DNA of 47,479 nucleotides from Cucumibacter marinus DSM 18995 (GTDB lineage Bacteria > Pseudomonadota > Alphaproteobacteria > Rhizobiales > Devosiaceae). The notes beneath the pieces were generated by a model, which was given only the letters and a program-made list of their open reading frames with translations, ran no database searches and was not told the origin of the DNA. A program made the translations under genes and the position numbers. Shown in pieces: positions 25,855-34,508 of the stretch. Numbering within the stretch: the first letter of the stretch is position 1; each line of letters opens with the position of its first letter. The stretch spans positions 1 to 47,479 of the forward strand of contig NZ_AUCR01000016.1 of the NCBI RefSeq assembly GCF_000429865.1, given 5' to 3'.

Positions 25855-26660
25855 GCAAATTGCTGCGAAAACCGGAAGGCACAAGCGGACAGGTCCACCA
25901 CGTCACGCCCGAAAACGCCGAATGGGGTTATGTCGGCTTCGATCTTCACAGACTGGCGCCCGGCGACCGCGTTGCGGCCGAGACCGGCGATCGCGAAGCG
26001 ATCCTGGTGCTTGTGGAAGGCAAGGCAGAGATCTCGGCTTCGGGTGAAGCGTTTGGCGAACTGGGCGATCGCATGGATGTGTTCGAGCGCAAACCGCCGC
26101 ATGCGGTCTATGTCCCTTCGGGCGCGGACTGGACGGCAATCGCCACGACCCCTTGCACGCTCGCCGTATGCACGGCACCCGGCACGGGCGGTCACAAAGC
26201 CCAAGTGATCGGCCCTGAAGGCGTGGCACTCACCCCGCGCGGCAAGGGGGCCAACACAAGGCATGTGCACGCAATCGCCATGGAAGAACGCGACATCGCC
26301 GACAGCTTGCTGGTGACCGAGGTCTATACCCCGCAGGGCAACTGGTCCTCCTACCCACCGCATCGTCATGACGAGGACAATTATCCCGAGATGACCTATC
26401 TCGAGGAGACTTATTATCACCGGCTCAACCCGGCACAGGGTTTCGGATTTCAGCGGGTCTTCACCGAAGACGGCGCGCTCGATGAAACCATGGCGGTGAG
26501 CGACCATGACGTGGTCCTGGTGCCCAAGGGCCATCACCCCTGCGGCGCGCCCTATGGCTATGAGATGTATTATCTCAATGTGATGGCCGGACCGCTGCGC
26601 AAATGGCGGTTCCAGAACCACCCGGACCACGACTGGATCTTCCGCCGCGACGCCGATTGA
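25851..26660 (+). CDS. iolB: 5-deoxy-glucuronate isomerase
   Basis: A 269-residue bicupin of the KduI/IolB family. The metal-binding cupin residues appear in [25 protein letters not shown] (His, His and Glu) and in [13 protein letters not shown]. It isomerises 5-deoxyglucuronate to 5-dehydro-2-deoxygluconate, the substrate of IolC. It is the last gene of the inositol operon; its stop codon lies within the loop of a strong hairpin. Confidence 0.96.
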   Translation: MSKLLRKPEGTSGQVHHVTPENAEWGYVGFDLHRLAPGDRVAAETGDREAILVLVEGKAEISASGEAFGELGDRMDVFERKPPHAVYVPSGADWTAIATTPCTLAVCTAPGTGGHKAQVIGPEGVALTPRGKGANTRHVHAIAMEERDIADSLLVTEVYTPQGNWSSYPPHRHDEDNYPEMTYLEETYYHRLNPAQGFGFQRVFTEDGALDETMAVSDHDVVLVPKGHHPCGAPYGYEMYYLNVMAGPLRKWRFQNHPDHDWIFRRDAD

Positions 26661-26670
26661 CGGCGTCGCG
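26646..26670 (+). terminator. Terminator-like hairpin at the end of the inositol operon
   Basis: CGCGACGCCG (26646-26655) and CGGCGTCGCG (26661-26670) form a perfect 10-bp stem with a 5-nt loop that includes part of the iolB stop codon. A run of five T starts at 26681, 10 nt after the stem, so intrinsic termination would be less than ideal. The 33-nt gap to the convergent transporter gene makes an end of transcription here likely. Confidence 0.6.
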
Positions 26671-26693
26671 CCTGCCAGGCTTTTTGAGATCCA

Positions 26694-28385
26694 TCAGGCC
26701 CGCTGAGGTCCCTGGGTTCCTTGAGAACGCGTGGATTTCTTCGGGTTCTTGGCGGTTTTTGACGATGAGCGAAGCCGGGATTCCCGCAGCGCCCCGAGGT
26801 CATCAAGGATTGGATAGGCCACCGAGATCAAGTGCGCGTTGACCCGTTTGAGGTCGCGTAGAATATCGAGATGCAGCCCTGAGGTCTCGACGGCCTCGGT
26901 CCTCAGGTGCCGGAGCCGGTCGAGATGGCCGGCGGCGGATTCGGCTTCCATGCGGCGGATGTCAACCTTGGCGTCCGCCAGTTGCCGGGCAAGCTCGGCG
27001 TCGCGGGAAAGGAAGACGCTTTGCGCCAGCTGCAGAACCTCGAAGGTCTTTTCGTAAAGCGCTTCGATCTCGGCCATCCCTTCTTCGGAGAAGAGAAGTT
27101 GCCGGCGCGCCTTCTTGGTCACCAGATCCGAGAGGCCATTGTCGATGATGTCGCCGACATGCTCGAGATTGATGGCGTAGGACATGATCTCGGTCGACCA
27201 GCGGGTATCGTCAGCATCGAGTTCCTCGCGGCCCAGCCGGGAGAGATAGGATTTGATGGCGCTGTGCAGCGTGTCGATCTCGTCTTCGACGCGGCCAAGG
27301 CTTTCACCGGCTGCCGGGTCGGGATGACGCAGGGCGGCGAGGCTTTCCTCCAGCATGGTCCGGACCAGATCCCCAAGACGCAGGGTCTCACGGGCGGCTG
27401 CGGACAGGGCGATCGCCGGCGAAGACAATGCCGCATCTTCGAGATAGCGAGGGCCGACGGCATCGCTTGCCGGATCTGCCGGAACGATGGCGGCACCGAG
27501 CCGCACGAGCGGCGACAGGAGCGGGAGAAACACCAGCGCCAACACGAGGCTGAAGCCGAAATGGGTGGCCAGAACGAGGCCGGTGACATCGAGCCCGAGC
27601 GCCATGAGCGGCCCAGCCAGGTAGGGCGCGGCGAAGGTCAGGACCACCGCCCCGAAAGCGCGGACCAGCAAATTGCACATGGCCACGCGGCGCGCGACGG
27701 CGCCTTCGCCCGAAACGGCCAGAAAAGGCGGTATGGCGCCACCGAGATTGGCGCCGGCGACGAGGACCATTGCCAGCGCCGGGGTGACAACGCCAGCAGC
27801 GGCCAGAAGAACAACAAGCAGGACGACTACAAGGCTCGAAGCGCTGAGAAAGGCCAGCCCTGCACCCAGAATCAAGCCCAGAATGGGTGCAGAATCGAGG
27901 CTGCCGAGGACTTGCCCGAGCAACGGTGAGGCTTGGAGCGGCTCTGTCGCCTGCCCCATCAGTTCGAGCGCCAGTAGCATCAACCCGAGCCCGAGGATCG
28001 CCCGGGCGACACCCTTGGAGGTGGCGCGGCGGCCGCGCATGTGAATCCCCACCCCGATGGCAATCAGTGCAGGCGACAGCCAACCCAGTCCTGCGGACAG
28101 AATGATCGCGACGAGGCTGGTGCCGAGATTGGCGCCCAGCATGACGGCCTGGGCCATGCTGGCCGAAAGCAGTTCCCGCCCCGCGAAAGAGGCGGTTATG
28201 ACTGCGGTGGCCGTACTGCTCTGGACAAGCAGGGTCGCACCGAAGCCGGCGGCAAGCGCCAACAACCGGTTGGACGTGCTGCGCGCAATCCACTGGCGCA
28301 GGGAGGCGCCGAAGGCACGCAGCATCCCGGTCTTGATCATCCGCAGGCCCCACATCAACAGAGCCGCGGCACCGATCAGATTCAC
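26694..28385 (-). CDS. Na/Pi cotransporter family protein with PhoU-like domain (YjbB-like)
   Basis: About 563 residues. The N-terminal half is a membrane domain with the Na/Pi family repeat: LNLIGAAALLMWGLRMIKTGML-type start, then LLVQSSTATAVITASFAG (the QSS motif). The second repeat reads LSASSLVVVLLV, without the Gln, as in the E. coli phosphate exporter YjbB as I recall it. The C-terminal half (about 340-545) is a helical PhoU-like domain ending in a basic tail (SSSKTAKNPKKSTRS). It is probably a phosphate exporter or transporter. The start is unclear: GTG 28385 is the first standard codon that fits, but a GGAGGT site stands 4 nt before an ATC at 28406, and that may be the real start. It follows the phosphatase gene by about 17-38 nt, in one operon. 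Confidence 0.88.
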   Translation of the reverse strand: MNLIGAAALLMWGLRMIKTGMLRAFGASLRQWIARSTSNRLLALAAGFGATLLVQSSTATAVITASFAGRELLSASMAQAVMLGANLGTSLVAIILSAGLGWLSPALIAIGVGIHMRGRRATSKGVARAILGLGLMLLALELMGQATEPLQASPLLGQVLGSLDSAPILGLILGAGLAFLSASSLVVVLLVVLLAAAGVVTPALAMVLVAGANLGGAIPPFLAVSGEGAVARRVAMCNLLVRAFGAVVLTFAAPYLAGPLMALGLDVTGLVLATHFGFSLVLALVFLPLLSPLVRLGAAIVPADPASDAVGPRYLEDAALSSPAIALSAAARETLRLGDLVRTMLEESLAALRHPDPAAGESLGRVEDEIDTLHSAIKSYLSRLGREELDADDTRWSTEIMSYAINLEHVGDIIDNGLSDLVTKKARRQLLFSEEGMAEIEALYEKTFEVLQLAQSVFLSRDAELARQLADAKVDIRRMEAESAAGHLDRLRHLRTEAVETSGLHLDILRDLKRVNAHLISVAYPILDDLGALRESRLRSSSKTAKNPKKSTRSQGTQGPQRA

Positions 28386-28423
28386 TAAGGTCAGGGTCGC
28401 TTCGATGGTGACCTCCGTCGGCT

Positions 28424-29029
28424 TCAGGACGCGCTGTTGAGCCGCTGGATCGCTTCGGCGGCGCGACGCGCAGCATTGATCAACACCGGCTTGGGCGTTT
28501 CGAACCACTCGTCTTCATGCAGTTCGCGCCGGACGCGGACATGATCGATGGCCGCTTCGAGGGTGGGGAAGCGATCACGATGCGCCACGTGGAGGTAGAG
28601 CGCGACCAGGGCCACCGACCGGCTCCGCCCGCCTCTACAATGCACGAGGATATTGCCGCGTTCCCGCATGGGATAAGACGGCTTGTCCGGCATGGTCTGG
28701 TGAATGGCCCCATCGAGGATGTAATAGCCAGCCAGCATCATGGTTTCGGGGTTTCCGTCCCCGTCGATCATGCCGATCTTGTAGCTGCGCACCGGCGCGT
28801 GTCCGGCGGCGCATTTCTCGCCCTCGGCGGGCAGAAGCGCTTCACCGACATAATTGATGTCGAGATTGACCGCGCAATTCACCACCGTGGTGATGCCCAG
28901 CTCGCGCAGCAATGCCAGATCGCGCGCGCCCTCCGCGCCGCCGATATAAAGGGTCGCACCGTCCTTGCCGATCGGTTTGGCGATTTCGCTGATAGCCGGA
29001 CGGTCATGGACCGGGGCAACCTTTGTCAT
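28424..29029 (-). CDS. Dual-specificity protein phosphatase family protein
   Basis: A 201-residue Cys-phosphatase. The active-site P-loop is HCRGGRSRS at 130-138, with nucleophile Cys131 and Arg137; an Asp near 89-91 (IDGDGN) is a candidate general acid. Relatives dephosphorylate proteins, phospholipids or inositol phosphates. No signal peptide is seen, so it is cytoplasmic. It is followed by the Na/Pi transporter gene. A perfect TGCACAGCTGTGCA palindrome stands 55 nt upstream, so the LacI regulator transcribed divergently probably controls it. The substrate is unknown; a phosphorylated metabolite would fit the locus. Confidence 0.9.
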   Translation of the reverse strand: MTKVAPVHDRPAISEIAKPIGKDGATLYIGGAEGARDLALLRELGITTVVNCAVNLDINYVGEALLPAEGEKCAAGHAPVRSYKIGMIDGDGNPETMMLAGYYILDGAIHQTMPDKPSYPMRERGNILVHCRGGRSRSVALVALYLHVAHRDRFPTLEAAIDHVRVRRELHEDEWFETPKPVLINAARRAAEAIQRLNSAS

Positions 29030-29083
29030 GAACTGAACTCCATTATCGGGTTTGGTCGATCATAGCATGTCGATATCAATTTT

Positions 29084-29097
29084 TGCACAGCTGTGCA
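29084..29097. promoter_or_regulatory. LacI-type operator 1 (perfect palindrome)
   Basis: TGCACAGCTGTGCA is a perfect 14-bp palindrome with an even-symmetric centre, as expected for LacI-family repressors. It is 55 nt upstream of the phosphatase start and about 213 nt upstream of the lacI-type gene. The same 14-mer recurs exactly at 36536-36549, in front of the importer operon. Confidence 0.8.
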
Positions 29098-29169
29098 TTT
29101 GATTCTCTGGTATCAACGCCTGAATTCCGGATACTCTCGCCTGAGAGTAGGTCCGGACGGCACCTGTTT

Positions 29170-29185
29170 TGCACAGCTGATTGCA
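29170..29185. promoter_or_regulatory. LacI-type operator 2 (imperfect)
   Basis: TGCACAGCTGATTGCA keeps the first half of the palindrome exactly, and the second half has two extra bases in the middle. It lies between the perfect site at 29084 and the regulator gene. It could be a weaker auxiliary operator. Confidence 0.4.
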
Positions 29186-29244
29186 CGATTGCAGGCAAAG
29201 CGGTATATGCATGCGAACACTCTGGGTATTAACGTGAAATGATG

Positions 29245-29258
29245 AGCACAGCCGTGCA
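29245..29258. promoter_or_regulatory. LacI-type operator 3 (12 of 14 matches)
   Basis: AGCACAGCCGTGCA differs from the perfect palindrome in two positions. It is 51 nt upstream of the regulator start, suited to autoregulation. Three sites in 175 nt suggest looping or cooperative binding. Confidence 0.55.
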
Positions 29259-29309
29259 ACTTCCTGAACGGGCCCCTGCTTTCATCATTCGACGCAAGGA
29301 CCGGCGGCC

Positions 29310-30320
29310 TTGAGCGAAAACACCAGGAAATCCTATGTCAGCGCGCAGCAGGTGGCCGATCTTGCCGGCGTTTCGCGCTCGGCCGTGTCCCGCACCTTCA
29401 CCGATGGTGCGTCGGTTTCCAAATCCACCCGCACCAAGGTTCTCGCTGCCGCCGAGGCGCTGGGCTACCACGTCAATCATCTGGCGCGCGGCCTGATCCG
29501 GGAGCGCAGCAATATCGTCTGCCTGATCGCCGCCGACATCAACACGCCCTACCAGTCCAGGTTCATCGAAACCCTCACCCGCAGATTGCAAGCGGCGGAC
29601 AAGGTCGCCATGCTGATCAACACGACGGGGGACACCGGCGTGGAGCCTGCCTTGCGGCAGACCCTGCATTACCGGGCCGACGCCTCGATCGTGTTGTCCG
29701 GCCAGCCGGCGGTGAGCCTGATCGACACCTGCCTGCATAACGGGCAGCGGGTGATCGTCGTCAATCGCGACGATGATATCGAAGGGCCGCAATCCGTTTC
29801 GGTTTCGAATACCGGCGCAGCGCGAAACGCGCTCCACATGCTCAAGCGCGCGGGGTGCAAACGCATGGCCATCGTTTCCTCGCGGGTCGGCACGGCCAGC
29901 CTTGTTGCCCGCGAAACCGCCTTTGCAGAGGCGGCGAGAGAGGAAGGCCTGCCGGTCGATGCGGTGCATATCGGGGCGACGTCCTATGCCTCGGGTGCGG
30001 AAGCGGCACGCCAGCTCCTGAGCCGGGCGGAGCGCCCCGACGGCGCCTTCTGCGTCACCGATCTTCTGGCTTGCGGCTTCATGGATGTCGCGCGCCACGA
30101 ATTCGGGCTGCGTATCCCGGAAGAATTGTGCGTGGTCGGCTTCGACGACATCGAACAGGCCGGCTGGTCGGCCTATGAGCTGACAACCTTCCGCCAGCCG
30201 ATCGACGACATCACCGCCCATATCATCGCGCTGGTCACCCAGGGGCCCGAGGAGCCGCCGGCGCCGCCGGCGAGCTTTGAAGCGCAACCGGTGTGGCGCC
30301 GATCTGTAAGGCCACGCTAG
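29310..30320 (+). CDS. LacI family transcriptional regulator
   Basis: A 336-residue LacI/GalR regulator. The HTH is SAQQVADLAGVSRSAVSRTF (near residues 11-30) with the hinge helix region HVNHLARGLI near 57-66. The periplasmic-binding-like effector domain runs from SNIVCLIAADINTPY to the C-terminus, with VVGFDDIEQAGW near 277-288. TTG at 29310 is the start; an AAGGA site lies 9 nt upstream, and ATGs further upstream are out of frame. It is preceded by three TGCACAG-type sites, and the same site controls the importer operon at 36 kb. It is convergent with the phosphatase gene at 30335. The effector may be a phosphorylated sugar or inositol; this is an inference. Confidence 0.94.
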   Translation: MSENTRKSYVSAQQVADLAGVSRSAVSRTFTDGASVSKSTRTKVLAAAEALGYHVNHLARGLIRERSNIVCLIAADINTPYQSRFIETLTRRLQAADKVAMLINTTGDTGVEPALRQTLHYRADASIVLSGQPAVSLIDTCLHNGQRVIVVNRDDDIEGPQSVSVSNTGAARNALHMLKRAGCKRMAIVSSRVGTASLVARETAFAEAAREEGLPVDAVHIGATSYASGAEAARQLLSRAERPDGAFCVTDLLACGFMDVARHEFGLRIPEELCVVGFDDIEQAGWSAYELTTFRQPIDDITAHIIALVTQGPEEPPAPPASFEAQPVWRRSVRPR

Positions 30321-30334
30321 GGCCCGGCGCTTCA

Positions 30335-31198
30335 TTACGACCGCCCTCCCGCCCGGATGGCTGAGGCGCCTGCCTCCTTTTCGAGCGCAATTCCGGTGGC
30401 CTTGCTCACCAGTTGCGCCACGATCGGGCTGGCCGCGAGAACCGCGCCGCCTTCAATCATCCCCTCGCCGGTGGGAAAGGGGGCGATGACGCCCCCCGCT
30501 TCCTTGACCAGCAGCAGGCCGGCCAGGCAATCCCAGGCATGCATGTGCAGCTCCGCATAGGCGTCCGACCGCCCGTCCGCCACATAGGCGAGGCCCATGG
30601 CGCCGGATGCACCGCGCCGCACGCTGACACCGGCCCTGATCAAGGCGCTCAGCGCGGTGAGATAGGTCTCGAGCGGCAGCCGCGTCGACCAGCCAAGTTC
30701 AACACTTGCAGCAGAAACGCTGCGCTGGCTCGACACCCGGATCGGGATACCGTTCCTGGTTGCACCGGCACCGCGCTGCGCCTCGAACAACTCCTTGGTG
30801 GCCGGATTGTAGATCGCACCGAGAACCGTCTCGCCATTGGCGACGAAGGCCACCGAGATGCAGTAGTGCGGAATCTGGCGCGCGAAATTGGCCGTGCCGT
30901 CAATCGGGTCGACAACCCATGCCAGCCCCTTCACCGAGCCACCGGTCTCTTCACCGAGGAAATCGTGCTCTGGGAACGCCTCATGAATGCGGCTGCGAAT
31001 GAAATCCTCCACGGCCTGATCGGTTTCGGTGAGGATGTCCTGCGGCCCCTTCAGATTGTAGGCGATGCCGCGGGGTTCTTCGAAGGCCCGTTGCGCCAGG
31101 GCCCCCGCCTCGCGCATCGTCTCGGCGCAGAACCGTGCCAGGTGCTGCAGTTCCTTTTCAGACGGCGTAGCGGCGGCAGACAGGGTGGAAACGGACAT
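30335..31198 (-). CDS. Inositol monophosphatase family protein 1
   Basis: A 287-residue Mg-dependent phosphatase of the IMPase superfamily. Metal ligands are visible in GEET (Glu83), DPIDGT (Asp97 and Asp100) and the late HAWDCLAGLLLVKEAGG motif (Asp near residue 225). The family includes inositol-1-phosphatase, fructose-1,6-bisphosphatase, histidinol-phosphatase and 3'-phosphoadenosine phosphatases. It is the last gene of the importer operon, 39 nt after a homologous gene. No signal peptide is seen, so it acts on cytoplasmic, presumably imported, phosphate esters. Confidence 0.92.
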   Translation of the reverse strand: MSVSTLSAAATPSEKELQHLARFCAETMREAGALAQRAFEEPRGIAYNLKGPQDILTETDQAVEDFIRSRIHEAFPEHDFLGEETGGSVKGLAWVVDPIDGTANFARQIPHYCISVAFVANGETVLGAIYNPATKELFEAQRGAGATRNGIPIRVSSQRSVSAASVELGWSTRLPLETYLTALSALIRAGVSVRRGASGAMGLAYVADGRSDAYAELHMHAWDCLAGLLLVKEAGGVIAPFPTGEGMIEGGAVLAASPIVAQLVSKATGIALEKEAGASAIRAGGRS

Positions 31199-31237
31199 AA
31201 GGTTCTCTTCAAGGGCAGTTGGATTGGATGAAAGACA

Positions 31238-32107
31238 TCAATTGGCTGGCGCAGGTTCGGCTTGCGCGCGCCGGTGGCGGGCGATGTCGCCCGCAACCTG
31301 GTTCAGGAGCGGATAGTCAACGCCCCTGCCCGTCGCGACATAGCCAGGGCAGTCGAGCACGCCGGCCTTGCCTTCGGCATCAAACGCAAAGCTCTGGAAC
31401 CGCCCGCCGGCGCGCTCAAGCAGCGGCAGCGCCGCAGCGACATCCCAGGCGTGCACGCTGAACCCGGCAGCGGCATCGGCCCAGCCGGCGGCGACATGTG
31501 CGATGCTGAGCGCTGCGCTGCCAGGGCGCCTGACGGTTGCGAAGGCTTCGACCAGCGCGCCAAAGCGTTCGAGCGCCGGGCCCTTGCCATCACGCCGCAA
31601 GTCGGCGGCGCTGGGATAACCGAAAATCAGCACCGCCTCTTCGGTCCGCGGTGCGGCCTCGGCGATAATGGGTTTGTCGTTGAGATAGCTGGCCGTGCTG
31701 TCGACGCTGAACAGGTGGTTGGCGACCGGATCATAGATCGCGCCGGCCACCGGTTGACCGTTGACAGCCGCTCCGATGGAAGTGCACCAGAACGCCAGGC
31801 CACGGGCGAAATTGGCGGTGCCATCGATCGGATCGATATACCAGGTCACTTCCCCGTCCCCGCTGCGACCGAATTCCTCGCCAACCACGGAACTGCCTGG
31901 TGCAGCCCGGGACAGAAAATCGCGCAGAACCCGTTCGGAGGCCCGGTCATGCTCGGTGACGAGGTCATGACGGTCCGCCTTCATTTCGATCGACATGGTC
32001 TGGCGAAAAGCGTCGGCCAGGCCCGGTCCGACCTGCCGCACCGCGTCGACGGCAATCTGGCGCAACTCGGCGTGCATATTCCGGGATTGAGCGTTTTCAA
32101 GGGGCAT
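31238..32107 (-). CDS. Inositol monophosphatase family protein 2
   Basis: A 289-residue IMPase-superfamily protein. GEEF (Glu77/Glu78), DPIDGTANF (Asp92 and Asp95) and HAWDVAAALPLLERAGG give the full metal site. Although it is next to the other IMPase, the sequences differ over most of their length, so the two likely have different substrates rather than being a recent duplication. The upstream ribosome binding site is weak; ATG 32077 is an alternative start. It lies 69 nt after the binding-protein gene of the importer, a gap that holds two copies of a 14-bp sequence. Confidence 0.91.
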   Translation of the reverse strand: MPLENAQSRNMHAELRQIAVDAVRQVGPGLADAFRQTMSIEMKADRHDLVTEHDRASERVLRDFLSRAAPGSSVVGEEFGRSGDGEVTWYIDPIDGTANFARGLAFWCTSIGAAVNGQPVAGAIYDPVANHLFSVDSTASYLNDKPIIAEAAPRTEEAVLIFGYPSAADLRRDGKGPALERFGALVEAFATVRRPGSAALSIAHVAAGWADAAAGFSVHAWDVAAALPLLERAGGRFQSFAFDAEGKAGVLDCPGYVATGRGVDYPLLNQVAGDIARHRRAQAEPAPAN

Positions 32108-32140
32108 TGATGCGACCCAAATCTGAGAATTGGAGGGGTA

Positions 32141-32168
32141 GGGCCGACCCCGAAGGGCCGACCCCGGA
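32141..32168. repeat. Two tandem copies of a 14-bp GC-rich unit
   Basis: GGGCCGACCCCGAA (32141-32154) is directly followed by GGGCCGACCCCGGA (32155-32168), differing in one base. The repeat lies between the binding-protein stop and the phosphatase start. It may form a hairpin in the mRNA. No function can be assigned. Confidence 0.6.
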
Positions 32169-32176
32169 GGGAACTC

Positions 32177-33298
32177 TTAGCGGCTGTAGTGAACCCGCCA
32201 GAAATCCTGCCAGTCCTGACGGGAATCGAAATCGTCCATGCCCGTCGAGGCATCATTCGGGGTCAGGCGATCGGCAACCGCGCCTACACCCGAGGCTTCG
32301 TCGGGATGCGGCGGCACCGCATTGTTACCGGAGATCTTGCCGTCCACGGTCATGGGCTCGATGCCCTCTTCGGTCATCATGAAGTGAGCGAAGAGCTTGG
32401 CCGCGTTGGGGCTGTCGGTCTTGGCCGAAATCAACGCATAGGCCGGGTTGGCAAGCCCCACAAAGGGTTCGATCCCTTCGCAGATTTCCATGGTGAGACC
32501 ACCGTCGACGACGTCACGGTATTTGGCGGAAGACAGAATGCCCATGAAAGGGTCTTCCTGATCCGGCGCACCGACCGCATCGGCCACGGCGGAATCCGAA
32601 TCCGTCAGCAGCGGCTGGTTTTCGGCCAGGGCCTGAACCCAGGACGCGGTTGCGGACTGCTCGGAGGTGTCGAGCGGCTCACCGGCAAAGGCCTCATAGG
32701 CGGCCGCCATCTTGTCGTCCCAATGGGTTTCGAGCTGATTGAACCAGTCGGCAATGGCGGGCTTGTTCAGCGGGTCGGGCATGGCGACCTTGCGGTGCCA
32801 GTCTTCTCCGGTGAGCGCCCACATATTGTCCACGGGGCATTCGTCATAGACGCTGTTGTTGAAGCTCCACACCGCGGGATCGCGGTAGACAACAAGGGGA
32901 TCCTGGGAGTCGGCGGGAATGGTATCGGCCAGATCGGGCGGCAGCCAGCTGGTGACCATGCCTTCGGGGATGATCTGCGCCAGTGTGGCGGCGGCATCGC
33001 TCGAAACGATCAGGTCGCCCACGATATTGCCGGATTGATACTCGCGGATCATCAGTTCGGCCTGCGCCGAGCTCGAGACCTTGGTACCGGTTGCCTCGAT
33101 CCCGTATTTCGCGGTGAAGGCTTCAGCCACTGTCTGGATCTTGCCGGTGCTGGCATAAACGGTGATCGGCGCTTCGGCCTTGGCGGCCTCGATCAAGGCA
33201 TCGAGATCGAAATCCTGAGCCATGGCGCCGGTCGGCAAGGCGATCAGCATTGCGCCGAGACCGACTGCACCCAATGTGCGGGACAGGTTTAACGTCAT
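32177..33298 (-). CDS. AfuA/FbpA-like periplasmic binding protein
   Basis: A 373-residue binding protein with a Sec signal peptide (MTLNLSRTLGAVGLGAMLIA, cleavage near AMA-QD). The mature start DLDALIEAAKAEAPITVYASTG is typical of the ferric/AfuA-type family. I see no adjacent Tyr-Tyr pair, which iron-binding members of the FbpA type use to hold Fe3+; this argues against iron. AfuA-type relatives bind hexose phosphates. It is the third gene of the permease-ATPase-binding protein operon, followed by two phosphatases, so a phosphorylated sugar or polyol is the favoured ligand. It has a strong GGAGGAGA ribosome binding site. Confidence 0.9.
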   Translation of the reverse strand: MTLNLSRTLGAVGLGAMLIALPTGAMAQDFDLDALIEAAKAEAPITVYASTGKIQTVAEAFTAKYGIEATGTKVSSSAQAELMIREYQSGNIVGDLIVSSDAAATLAQIIPEGMVTSWLPPDLADTIPADSQDPLVVYRDPAVWSFNNSVYDECPVDNMWALTGEDWHRKVAMPDPLNKPAIADWFNQLETHWDDKMAAAYEAFAGEPLDTSEQSATASWVQALAENQPLLTDSDSAVADAVGAPDQEDPFMGILSSAKYRDVVDGGLTMEICEGIEPFVGLANPAYALISAKTDSPNAAKLFAHFMMTEEGIEPMTVDGKISGNNAVPPHPDEASGVGAVADRLTPNDASTGMDDFDSRQDWQDFWRVHYSR

Positions 33299-33361
33299 AA
33301 GGTTCTCCTCCCTCGGGTTTGACGTGTGTTGACCGCGCCCGGACCGGGCACGGCAGGTTCG

Positions 33362-34507
33362 TTATCCGGCCATTTCGTTGTTGGCGGCTGTTCGCGACCG
33401 GTCAGTGCCCAGCTCCGCCCGGTGGTCCGCTTCGTCGAAAGCGAGCATGGCCGTGGGAGCGACATGGAACTGCACTGTCGAACCGACAGGCAGCGCCACG
33501 GGCTGATTGAACGAGGCGAAGATGGTCCGCCCCCCGCAATCGAGTTCCGCGATCCAGCTGCCGCCAGTCGGCAGGACCGCCGCCAGCCGCGCCTGGCCGG
33601 CAAAATGATCGTCTGGCACCGTCTCTTGAGGACCCGCGAGCTGAACGGTTTCGGGGCGCAGCCCCAGCGAACCGATGGCAGGGCGCTGCGGATGGAGGCG
33701 GGTTACATAGTCCCGCACCATGGTTGCCAGACTGTCCGTCTCTTTGTTTTCAAGCGAGACGACATTGATGGGCGGGCTGCCCACAAATTCGGCGACAAAC
33801 CGGTTGGCCGGGCGATTATAGATCTCGTCCGGGGTGCCAACCTGTTGAAGCGTGCCCTGGTGCATGACCGCGATCTTGGTGGCGAGTGTCATCGCCTCCC
33901 ACTGGTCGTGGGTCACGAAGATGATCGTGGTACCGAATTCGGAATGGATGCGTTTGAGCTCGGCGCGCATTTCGAGCCGCAGCCGCGCATCGAGATTGGA
34001 AAGCGGCTCGTCAAGCAGCAGCACCTTGGGGTTCACCGCCAGCATGCGGGCCAGGGCGACGCGTTGCTGCTGGCCACCGGACAGCTGGGACGGATAGCGG
34101 TCACGATACTGGAGGATCCCCAGGGTCTCCATGACCCGTTCCACCCGCTCCAGCCGCTCCTTCTTGGGAACGCGACGGAGCCGCAGGCCGAAATCGGTAT
34201 TGCGCTCGATGGTGAGATGGGGCCAAAGGGCATAGCTCTGGAACACCAGCCCCATATCGCGACGCTCGGGGGGAACGAAGATCCCGTCGACAATCGAGTC
34301 GACCGGCTTGTCGCCAATGGAAATGCAGCCACTGGTGAGGTGTTCAAGTCCGGCGATCATGCGCAGGGTCGTGGTCTTGCCACAGCCTGACGGTCCCAGC
34401 AGGCACATGAAGGCGCCGTCCTCGATTTCAAGGTCGAGATCGGAAACCGCCCTGATGGCGTTGCCGCCATAGCTCTTGTTTACGCCGGTCAGCGAGATGT
34501 TGGGCAT
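33362..34507 (-). CDS. ABC transporter ATP-binding protein, AfuC/FbpC or UgpC type
   Basis: A 381-residue ATPase with Walker A GPSGCGKTT (38-46), signature LSGGQQQRVALARM, Walker B VLLLDEPLSNLD and switch His in VTHDQ. A C-terminal TOBE domain follows (about 250-365). It begins 1 nt after the permease stop and powers the fused permease of the same operon. The C-terminus carries a short Ala/Arg/Asn-rich tail. Confidence 0.95.
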   Translation of the reverse strand: MPNISLTGVNKSYGGNAIRAVSDLDLEIEDGAFMCLLGPSGCGKTTTLRMIAGLEHLTSGCISIGDKPVDSIVDGIFVPPERRDMGLVFQSYALWPHLTIERNTDFGLRLRRVPKKERLERVERVMETLGILQYRDRYPSQLSGGQQQRVALARMLAVNPKVLLLDEPLSNLDARLRLEMRAELKRIHSEFGTTIIFVTHDQWEAMTLATKIAVMHQGTLQQVGTPDEIYNRPANRFVAEFVGSPPINVVSLENKETDSLATMVRDYVTRLHPQRPAIGSLGLRPETVQLAGPQETVPDDHFAGQARLAAVLPTGGSWIAELDCGGRTIFASFNQPVALPVGSTVQFHVAPTAMLAFDEADHRAELGTDRSRTAANNEMAG

Positions 34508-34508
34508 G

